DNA from: an uncultured Haemophilus sp.
GTDB lineage: Bacteria; Pseudomonadota; Gammaproteobacteria; Enterobacterales; Pasteurellaceae
Length of the DNA: 11,935 nucleotides
Direction: 5' to 3'
Assembly (NCBI RefSeq): GCF_937976265.1
Contig: NZ_CALJRX010000223.1
Location: 1 to 11,935 of the forward strand
The translations under genes were made by a program, and so were the position numbers. This document shows positions 5,637-11,935 of this stretch, one piece after another. Under the pieces are notes generated by a model, which was not told where the DNA came from, did no database searches, and saw only the letters and a program-made list of their open reading frames with translations. Within the stretch, counting starts at the first letter, position 1, and each line of letters starts with the position of its first letter.

Positions 5637-8600
5637 GTGAAAGACTTAGTTAAGTTTTTAAAAGCACAATCAAAAACCAGTGAAGATTTTGATGTGATTA
5701 AAATTGGGTTAGCTTCTCCAGACATGATCCGTTCTTGGTCATTTGGTGAAGTTAAAAAACCTGAAACAATCAACTATCGTACGTTCAAACCTGAGCGTGA
5801 CGGTCTTTTCTGTGCACGTATTTTCGGGCCAGTAAAAGATTACGAATGTTTATGCGGTAAATATAAACGCTTAAAACACCGTGGTGTGATTTGTGAAAAA
5901 TGTGGTGTTGAAGTTACACAAACTAAAGTGCGTCGTGAACGTATGGGCCATATCGAATTGGCTTGTCCAGTTGCGCACATTTGGTTCTTAAAATCACTTC
6001 CGTCCCGTATCGGTTTATTACTTGATATGCCGTTACGTGATATTGAGCGTGTGCTTTACTTTGAAATGTACATCGTAACCGAACCGGGTATGACCGATTT
6101 GGAACGTGGACAGTTATTAACTGAAGAACAATTCCTTGATGCAGAAGACCGTTGGCAAGATGAATTCGAAGCGAAAATGGGTGCTGAAGCAATTCAAGAT
6201 TTACTTAAAGGTATTGATCTTGAAGTGGAATGTGAAAAATTACGTGAAGAGTTACAAGAAACTAACTCTGAAACAAAACGTAAGAAAATCACTAAACGCT
6301 TAAAATTATTAGAAGCTTTCCAACAGTCTGGTAATAAACCAGAGTGGATGGTGATGACGGTATTACCAGTACTTCCACCAGATTTACGTCCGTTAGTACC
6401 ATTAGATGGTGGTCGTTTTGCAACATCTGATTTGAACGATTTATATCGTCGCGTGATCAACCGTAACAACCGTTTAAAACGTTTATTAGATTTAATCGCA
6501 CCAGATATTATCGTGCGCAACGAAAAACGTATGTTACAAGAATCTGTTGATGCGTTATTAGATAATGGTCGTCGTGGTCGTGCGATTACGGGTTCTAACC
6601 GTCGTCCATTAAAATCACTTGCGGATATGATCAAAGGTAAACAAGGTCGTTTCCGTCAAAACTTATTAGGTAAACGTGTTGACTATTCAGGCCGTTCTGT
6701 AATCACTGTAGGTCCATACTTGCACTTACACCAATGTGGTTTACCGAAGAAAATGGCATTGGAATTATTCCGTCCGTTTATCTATGCAAAATTAGAAAGC
6801 CGTGGTTATGCAACCACAATTAAAGCGGCTAAGAAAATGGTTGAGCGTGAAGATGCGATCGTTTGGGATATCTTGGCAGAAGTTATTCGTGAGCACCCAA
6901 TTCTATTGAACCGTGCACCGACACTTCACCGTTTAGGTATTCAAGCGTTTGAACCACTTCTAATCGAAGGTAAAGCAATCCAGTTACACCCACTTGTTTG
7001 TGCGGCGTTCAACGCGGACTTCGATGGTGACCAAATGGCGGTTCACGTACCATTAACACTTGAAGCGCAGTTAGAAGCGCGTGCGTTAATGATGTCAACC
7101 AACAACGTACTTTCACCAGCAAACGGTGATCCAATTATCGTTCCATCACAAGACGTGGTGTTGGGTCTTTACTATATGACCCGTGAAAAAGTAAACGGTA
7201 AAGGCGAAGGCATGTTATTGCAAGATCCGCGCGAAGCTGAAAAAGCGTATCGCACAGGTGAAGCAGAGTTACATTCTCGCGTTAAAGTACGTATTACTGA
7301 ATATGTGAAAAATGAAGCTGGCGAATTCGAAGAGAAAACCACATTAACCGATACCACTATCGGTCGTGCAATCTTATGGATGATCGCGCCGAAAGGCATG
7401 CCTTATTCATTGTTCAACCAAACATTAGGTAAAAAAGCAATTTCTAAACTCATCAACGAAGCGTATCGTCGTTTAGGTTTGAAAGAAGCGGTAATGTTTG
7501 CTGACCATATTATGTATACCGGTTTTGCTTATGCTGCACGTTCTGGTTCTTCTGTGGGTATCGACGATATGGTTATCCCAGAGAAAAAATACGAAATTAT
7601 TTCTGCAGCGGAAGCCGAAGTGGCTGAAATTCAAGAACAGTTCCAATCTGGTCTTGTAACAGCAGGCGAGCGTTATAACAAAGTCATCGATATTTGGGCT
7701 GCAGCGAATGAGCGCGTAGCGAAAGCGATGATGGAAAACTTATCTCAGGAAGAAGTTATCAACCGTGAAGGTAATCCTGAGAAACAAGCTTCTTTCAACA
7801 GTATCTTTATGATGGCTGACTCTGGTGCGCGTGGTTCTGCAGCTCAGATTCGTCAGTTAGCAGGTATGCGTGGTTTGATGGCGCGTCCAGATGGTTCGAT
7901 CATCGAAACCCCAATTACAGCGAACTTCCGTGAAGGTTTGAACGTACTTCAGTACTTTATTTCAACCCACGGTGCGCGTAAAGGTTTGGCGGATACCGCA
8001 TTAAAAACAGCAAACTCTGGTTACTTAACTCGTCGTTTAGTTGACGTGGCACAAGACTTAGTGATCGTTGAAGATGACTGTGGTACGCACGAAGGCTTAG
8101 TCATGACTCCATTAATCGAAGGTGGCGATGAGAAAGTTCCACTTCGCGAATTAGTGTTAGGTCGTGTTGTAGCTGAAGATGTGTATAAACCAGGTACAGA
8201 AGAAGTCTTAATTGCACGTAACACTTTATTAGATGAAAAACTTTGTGATGTGTTAGATGCAAATTCAGTGGACAGCGTAAAAGTACGTTCTGTTGTAACT
8301 TGTGATACTGACTTCGGTGTATGTGCGAAATGTTACGGTCGTGACTTAGCGCGTGGTCACCTCATCAACCAAGGTGAAGCAGTGGGTGTTATTGCTGCTC
8401 AATCTATCGGTGAGCCAGGTACACAGTTAACCATGCGTACGTTCCACATCGGTGGTGCAGCTTCTGCAGCAGCGAAAGAATCTAGCGTACAAATCAAAAA
8501 CAACGGTACGTTACACCTTGCTAACGCGAAATTCGTTGTTAATGATGAAGGTAAATTAGTTTTAACTTCTCGTAATACTGAATTAACCGTTACAGATGAA

Positions 8601-9887
8601 TTTGGTCGTACGAAAGAACATTATAAAGTGCCTTACGGTACTGTGTTGAATAAGGCAGATGGTCAAGAAGTATCCGCGGGTGAAACAGTGGCAAACTGGG
8701 ATCCACATACCATGCCAGTTGTATCTGAAGTATCAGGTTTTGTGAAATTCATCGATATCGTGGACGGTTTAACTGTAACTCGTCAAACGGATGAATTAAC
8801 CGGTCTTTCTTCTATCGTGGTACAAGACGTGGGTGAACGTGCAACAGCAGGTAAAGATTTACGTCCAACCATCAAATTAGTTGATGCAAAAGGTAATGAT
8901 ATCTTCTTACCTGAAACTGACGTTATTGCACAATACTTCTTACCAGGTAAAGCAATCGTAAGTTTAGATGACGGTGCGGAAGTGAAAGTGGGTGAACCAC
9001 TTGCACGTATTCCACAAGAATCTGTGGGTACTAAAGATATTACCGGTGGTCTTCCACGCGTTGCTGATTTATTCGAAGCTCGTAAACCGAAAGAGCCTGC
9101 TATCTTGGCAGAAATTTCAGGTATCGTGTCCTTCGGTAAAGAAACCAAAGGTAAACGTCGCTTGTTAATCACCCCAACTGAAGGTGAAATCTACGAAGAA
9201 ATGATTCCAAAATGGCGTCAGCTCAACGTATTTGAAGGTGAGATGGTAGAACGTGGTGATGTGATTTCTGATGGTGCAGAGACTCCACACGATATCTTAC
9301 GTTTACGCGGTGTTCGTGCTGTAACTGAATATATCGTGAACGAAGTGCAAGAAGTTTACCGCTTACAAGGGGTAAAAATTAACGATAAGCACATCGAAGT
9401 GATCGTACGTCAAATGTTACGTAAAGCAGTCATCACAAAAGCTTATGACAGCGAATTCCTTGAAGGGGAACAAGTTGAAGTGGCTCGCGTGAAAATTGTG
9501 AACCGTAAACGTGAAGCGGAAGGTAAACCACCAGTTGAATTCGAACGTGAATTACTTGGTATTACCAAAGCGTCATTGGCGACAGAATCCTTCATTTCTG
9601 CGGCATCGTTCCAAGAAACCACTCGCGTGCTTACTGAAGCAGCGGTGGCGGGTAAACGTGATGAATTACGCGGCTTGAAAGAGAACGTAATCGTAGGTCG
9701 TTTAATCCCAGCTGGTACTGGTTTTGCGTATCACCAAGGTCGCCACAAAAAACGTATTGTGGACGAGGTTGTGATTAAATTGTCTGAAGACGATGAAGCA
9801 GCAATTGCTGATGAGTTCGTGATGACAGCAGATGATGCAACAACTAACTTAGCAGAAATGCTTAATATGGCAGATGATGCAGAGTAA
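5637..9887 (+). CDS. rpoC: DNA-directed RNA polymerase subunit beta'
   Basis: Encodes beta', 1416 aa (E. coli 1407), the subunit holding the catalytic magnesium. The start is GTG with AGGAGA at 5625-5630, 6 nt upstream, giving MKDLVKFLKAQSK, which fits the family. The N-terminal zinc site is C71, C73, C86 and C89. The catalytic NADFDGD motif is at residues 459-465 (D461, D463, D465), one higher than E. coli because of a one-residue insertion near the N terminus. The second zinc site is C815, C889, C896 and C899. The trigger loop carries M933, R934 and H937. The insert (about 944-1131) that splits the trigger loop in gammaproteobacteria is present, from KESSVQIKNNG to ARIPQES. The C-terminal tail after AGTGFAYHQGRHKKR is acidic, a little longer than in E. 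coli and less conserved. It follows rpoB after 123 nt in the same transcript. Confidence 0.99.
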   Translation: MKDLVKFLKAQSKTSEDFDVIKIGLASPDMIRSWSFGEVKKPETINYRTFKPERDGLFCARIFGPVKDYECLCGKYKRLKHRGVICEKCGVEVTQTKVRRERMGHIELACPVAHIWFLKSLPSRIGLLLDMPLRDIERVLYFEMYIVTEPGMTDLERGQLLTEEQFLDAEDRWQDEFEAKMGAEAIQDLLKGIDLEVECEKLREELQETNSETKRKKITKRLKLLEAFQQSGNKPEWMVMTVLPVLPPDLRPLVPLDGGRFATSDLNDLYRRVINRNNRLKRLLDLIAPDIIVRNEKRMLQESVDALLDNGRRGRAITGSNRRPLKSLADMIKGKQGRFRQNLLGKRVDYSGRSVITVGPYLHLHQCGLPKKMALELFRPFIYAKLESRGYATTIKAAKKMVEREDAIVWDILAEVIREHPILLNRAPTLHRLGIQAFEPLLIEGKAIQLHPLVCAAFNADFDGDQMAVHVPLTLEAQLEARALMMSTNNVLSPANGDPIIVPSQDVVLGLYYMTREKVNGKGEGMLLQDPREAEKAYRTGEAELHSRVKVRITEYVKNEAGEFEEKTTLTDTTIGRAILWMIAPKGMPYSLFNQTLGKKAISKLINEAYRRLGLKEAVMFADHIMYTGFAYAARSGSSVGIDDMVIPEKKYEIISAAEAEVAEIQEQFQSGLVTAGERYNKVIDIWAAANERVAKAMMENLSQEEVINREGNPEKQASFNSIFMMADSGARGSAAQIRQLAGMRGLMARPDGSIIETPITANFREGLNVLQYFISTHGARKGLADTALKTANSGYLTRRLVDVAQDLVIVEDDCGTHEGLVMTPLIEGGDEKVPLRELVLGRVVAEDVYKPGTEEVLIARNTLLDEKLCDVLDANSVDSVKVRSVVTCDTDFGVCAKCYGRDLARGHLINQGEAVGVIAAQSIGEPGTQLTMRTFHIGGAASAAAKESSVQIKNNGTLHLANAKFVVNDEGKLVLTSRNTELTVTDEFGRTKEHYKVPYGTVLNKADGQEVSAGETVANWDPHTMPVVSEVSGFVKFIDIVDGLTVTRQTDELTGLSSIVVQDVGERATAGKDLRPTIKLVDAKGNDIFLPETDVIAQYFLPGKAIVSLDDGAEVKVGEPLARIPQESVGTKDITGGLPRVADLFEARKPKEPAILAEISGIVSFGKETKGKRRLLITPTEGEIYEEMIPKWRQLNVFEGEMVERGDVISDGAETPHDILRLRGVRAVTEYIVNEVQEVYRLQGVKINDKHIEVIVRQMLRKAVITKAYDSEFLEGEQVEVARVKIVNRKREAEGKPPVEFERELLGITKASLATESFISAASFQETTRVLTEAAVAGKRDELRGLKENVIVGRLIPAGTGFAYHQGRHKKRIVDEVVIKLSEDDEAAIADEFVMTADDATTNLAEMLNMADDAE

Positions 9888-9905
9888 TCGCTAATCGATA
9901 AAATA

Positions 9906-9932
9906 AAACTCGAGTTTAGGCTCGGGTTTTTT
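9906..9932 (+). terminator. Intrinsic terminator of the rpoBC operon
   Basis: AAACTCGAG (9906-9914) pairs with CTCGGGTTT (9921-9929, one G-U) around a 6-nt loop and runs into six T (9927-9932). It begins 18 nt after the rpoC stop codon. Read on the - strand, the same stem is followed by TTTTATTTTA, so it could also catch leftover antisense transcription from metQ. Confidence 0.9.
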
Positions 9933-9948
9933 ATTATCTCAATAAATA

Positions 9949-10014
9949 AAGCGCGGTCAGTTTTTGCTGAATTTTTCTTTTGAAAAAGTATCGTAAAAAT
10001 GACCGCACTTTTTT
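9949..10014. terminator. USS-pair hairpin, possible back-up bidirectional terminator
   Basis: AAGCGCGGT (9949-9957, one mismatch to the USS core) faces an exact USS on the - strand (ACCGCACTT, 10002-10010). AAGCGCGGTCA pairs with TGACCGCACTT (10000-10010) with one mismatch. TTTTT (9961-9965) with AAAAA (9995-9999) extends the stem past a bulged G, and a small TTTTTC/GAAAAA hairpin (9972-9987) sits inside the loop. Six T follow on the + strand (10009-10014). It lies between two convergent operons, the usual place for a paired USS. Confidence 0.65.
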
Positions 10015-10021
10015 CATCAAT

Positions 10022-10048
10022 AAAAAAGCCACCTTAATCGGTGGCTTT
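10022..10048 (-). terminator. Intrinsic terminator of the metNIQ operon
   Basis: Read on the - strand, AAAGCCACC (10048-10040) pairs perfectly with GGTGGCTTT (10033-10025) around a 6-nt loop, followed by a run of six T (complement of 10027-10022). It begins 23 nt after the metQ stop codon. Confidence 0.92.
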
Positions 10049-10071
10049 GAAATATTTTACTTAAGTTAAGA

Positions 10072-10902
10072 TTACCAGCCTTTTACAACACCATCTTTAA
10101 AGTGTTTTTTCGCTTCTTGGTAAACTTCTTCAGTTTGGTATGCTTTGACGAAATCTTGGATCGCTTTGCTGTCTTTGTTATCAGTGCGAGCAACGATAAT
10201 GTTTACGTATGGAGAATCTTTATCTTCTACGAATACACCGTTATCTTGTGCATTTAAGCCAACTTGACCCGCATAAGTGTTATTTACAACAGCAAGATCT
10301 ACATCATCTAATGCACGAGCTGCAACAGAAGTATCTACTTCAGAAATTTTTAAGTTTTTCGGATTTTCAACGATATCTGCGACAGTTGAAAGAAGATCGT
10401 TAGAATTTTTAAGTTTGATTAAACCTTGTTTTTCAAGAAGAATTAATGCACGACCGCGGTTTGAAGGATCGTTTGGAACAACGATTTTAGCGCCTTCTTT
10501 TAAGTCATTTACATTTTTGATAGTTTTAGAATAACCAGCAAGTGGGTAAACAAAGGTGTTACCAACGATCACTAAGTTATTTAAGTTTTTCGCTTTTACA
10601 TCTTCATCTAAGTAAGGTTTGTGTTGCATTGCGTTAGCATCTAAATCACCCTTAGATACAGCAGTATTTGGCAATGCGTAGTCATTGAATAAAACAAATT
10701 CAACATTTAAGTTGTATTTATCTTTTGCCACTTTTGCAGCGGTTTCGGCTACTTGGTGCTCAGGACCTGCCATTACACCAACTTTGATTGATGTTGGAGC
10801 AGGTGCAGTTGATGTAGCATCTGCTTTTTTCTCTTCTTTACAACCTGTTAATACTAATGCTGATGCAATAGCAGTGATAGCAAATAAGTTTTTTAATTTC
10901 AT
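10072..10902 (-). CDS. metQ: Methionine-binding lipoprotein MetQ (NlpA/HlpA family)
   Basis: Encodes the substrate-binding lipoprotein of the MetNIQ importer, 276 aa. A lipoprotein signal peptide (MKLKNLFAITAIASALVL) ends in the lipobox LTGC with the acylated cysteine at residue 21. A Lys/Ala/Thr-rich linker follows, then the binding domain. Family signatures include VGVMAGPEHQVAETA, FNDYALPNTAVSKGDLDANA, HKPYLDEDV, GNTFVYPLAGYS, VPNDPSNRGRALILLEKQG, VENPKNLKISE, VEDKDSPYVNIIVAR and the C-terminal VKGW. In E. coli this protein binds L- and D-methionine and passes it to MetI. The ATG has an AAGGAA site (complement of 10908-10913) 5 nt upstream. It is the last gene of the operon, 39 nt after metI. 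The H. influenzae counterpart has been called lipoprotein HlpA. Confidence 0.97.
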   Translation of the reverse strand: MKLKNLFAITAIASALVLTGCKEEKKADATSTAPAPTSIKVGVMAGPEHQVAETAAKVAKDKYNLNVEFVLFNDYALPNTAVSKGDLDANAMQHKPYLDEDVKAKNLNNLVIVGNTFVYPLAGYSKTIKNVNDLKEGAKIVVPNDPSNRGRALILLEKQGLIKLKNSNDLLSTVADIVENPKNLKISEVDTSVAARALDDVDLAVVNNTYAGQVGLNAQDNGVFVEDKDSPYVNIIVARTDNKDSKAIQDFVKAYQTEEVYQEAKKHFKDGVVKGW

Positions 10903-10941
10903 GTTTTTTCCTTGTTGTGAATAAAATGGTATAGAAAATAA

Positions 10942-11634
10942 TTAACGGTGATCCACTCGTTTTGCGAGCGTATCGCCTAATTTTTGACTGAGCATCACGA
11001 TAATCACGATAACAATCGTTGCTGCCCAAGTTACCGATGGCATATTGCGATAGACACCATAGTTAATGGCGAGGCTTCCTAAGCCGCCGCCGCCTTGTGT
11101 TCCTGCCATTGCGGTATAGCCAATTAATGTCACGAAAGTGAGCGTAATGGCATTAATAATCGTTGGTAATGATTCAGGTAAATAGAATTTACGGATAATT
11201 TGCCAATTGGTTGCGCCCATTGCTTTTGCGGTTTCTGTCAAACCGGTTGGAATCTCGAAAAGCGCATTGCTTGTGAGGCGAGCAAAAAATGGTGTTGCTG
11301 CAGCACTTAATGACACAATTGCCGCATTAGAACCAATACTACCGCCAGGAAGTAACCAGCTTGTTAGCGGAATTAAAGCAAGTAACAAAATAATATAAGG
11401 GATTGAACGTCCGATATTAATAATGACGTTTAAGAACGCATTGAGTTTTTTGTTTTCTAAAATCGCCCCTTTATTGGTTAAAAAGGTTAAAAAACCAAGT
11501 GGTGAACCTAATAAAGCCGCGATTAATGTCGATAATACTGACATATAAATTGTTTCAACGGTTGATACCGTTAGTAAACTCGCGAAGTTATCGGGGAATT
11601 GTTGGCTAAATGTTGCCCATAACTCATTGAACAT
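10942..11634 (-). CDS. metI: Methionine ABC transporter permease MetI
   Basis: Encodes the inner-membrane permease of the MetNIQ importer, 230 aa (E. coli 217; the extra length is mostly N-terminal). Five hydrophobic stretches are visible, at about residues 22-52, 66-95, 104-125, 156-178 and 200-217. The cytoplasmic EAA loop that docks on the ATPase is clear at about 131-158 (GLTETAKAMGATNWQIIRKF, then YLPESLP). Other conserved patches are NIGRSIPYIILLLALIPLT and GYTAMAGTQGGGGLG. The ATG overlaps the end of metN by 11 nt, and its ribosome binding site (complement of 11642-11647) lies inside metN, so translation is coupled. Two copies would pair with two MetN. Confidence 0.97.
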   Translation of the reverse strand: MFNELWATFSQQFPDNFASLLTVSTVETIYMSVLSTLIAALLGSPLGFLTFLTNKGAILENKKLNAFLNVIINIGRSIPYIILLLALIPLTSWLLPGGSIGSNAAIVSLSAAATPFFARLTSNALFEIPTGLTETAKAMGATNWQIIRKFYLPESLPTIINAITLTFVTLIGYTAMAGTQGGGGLGSLAINYGVYRNMPSVTWAATIVIVIIVMLSQKLGDTLAKRVDHR

Positions 11635-11935
11635 AGCCTAGCACCTCTACTCGAACGTTATTTTCCATTAAATAAACCTTGGTTTGCGTAATTGCATCTT
11701 CATCACCTTCAACTTCAGCAATGGTAAAGCCAAATTTAACGCCACCGGCATAATCAATTTGTGAGGTTAAAATACTGAGTTCCACACCAAACTTTTTCGA
11801 TGCTTGAGAAAGTAATGGCGCATCAACGGAGCGACCAGTAAATTCAAATTTGATGATTGGATATGATTTAGCATGTTTTGGCGTATCAGATAAATTTTCT
11901 AAATATTCTTCCGGCAACGTAATGTGGAAGGTCGA
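11624..11935 (-). CDS. metN: Methionine ABC transporter ATP-binding protein MetN (C-terminal part)
   Basis: Only the last 103 residues are in the window. The gene continues past the right edge, so the ATPase motifs (Walker A, signature, Walker B) are not seen. The visible part begins STFHITLPEEYLENLSD and contains the C-terminal regulatory domain (NIL, ACT-like): FEFTGRSVDAPLLSQASKKF, then DYAGGVKFGFTIAEVEG and the ending VRVEVLGYVQ. In E. coli MetN this domain binds methionine and shuts down transport when the internal pool is high (transinhibition). The apparent short start at 11917 is only an internal TTG codon; the frame stays open to the window edge. It overlaps metI by 11 nt. The operon promoter, and any MetJ boxes, would lie beyond the window. 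Confidence 0.95.
   Translation of the reverse strand, partial: STFHITLPEEYLENLSDTPKHAKSYPIIKFEFTGRSVDAPLLSQASKKFGVELSILTSQIDYAGGVKFGFTIAEVEGDEDAITQTKVYLMENNVRVEVLGYVQ
11642..11647 (-). promoter_or_regulatory. metI ribosome binding site inside metN
   Basis: Read on the - strand this is GAGGTG, 7 nt before the metI ATG (11634-11632) and within the last codons of metN. It supports the overlapping start and translational coupling. Confidence 0.7.

Noticed and set aside
10209..10924. Open frames on the + strand opposite metQ, and one at 11207-11398 opposite metI
   Set aside because: They are antisense to clearly conserved transporter genes and show no recognisable protein features.
1..11935. A mobile element, CRISPR array, defence system or other novel system
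   Set aside because: Every long gene is a recognised core gene in a conserved order. There are no transposase or integrase genes, no spaced direct repeats and no stretch over 300 bases without a gene.

Overview
The window is a core chromosomal region from a member of the Pasteurellaceae, most likely of the Haemophilus/Aggregatibacter/Pasteurella branch. The evidence is the Haemophilus-type DNA uptake signal sequence (USS core AAGTGCGGT), which occurs several times in the intergenic gaps, together with AT-rich codon use and proteins very close to their E. coli counterparts. As I recall it, H. influenzae Rd has rplJL separated from rpoBC. The rplJ-rplL-rpoB-rpoC order seen here would then point to another species, for example H. 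parainfluenzae. That species guess is weak.

Layout on the + strand: a good sigma-70 promoter (2-30) and an L10-type autoregulatory leader (about 37-269) precede rplJ (L10, 270-761) and rplL (L7/L12, 816-1187). A 297-nt gap follows with an attenuator-like terminator, three more hairpins in tandem and a USS-like pair. Next come rpoB (1485-5513), a 123-nt gap with two hairpins (one built from two exact inverted USSs), and rpoC (GTG start, 5637-9887). The operon ends in a strong terminator.

On the - strand, converging on rpoC, is the methionine ABC importer operon metN-metI-metQ. metQ (10902-10072) is the substrate-binding lipoprotein, metI (11634-10942) the permease, and metN (C-terminal 103 residues only) runs off the right edge. 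The 184-nt gap between rpoC and metQ holds three terminator-like hairpins, one of them a USS pair.

The + strand genes supply the ribosomal stalk and the two large RNA polymerase subunits. They are set up for the classical control of this operon: translational feedback by the L10-L12 complex on the leader, and partial termination between rplL and rpoB. The - strand genes import methionine.

I found no novel gene system, mobile element, CRISPR array, tRNA or rRNA. What merits a second look lies in the intergenic RNA and DNA structure: USS pairs before rpoB, between rpoB and rpoC and after rpoC, a tandem hairpin array before rpoB, and a dyad lying over the rplJ promoter.
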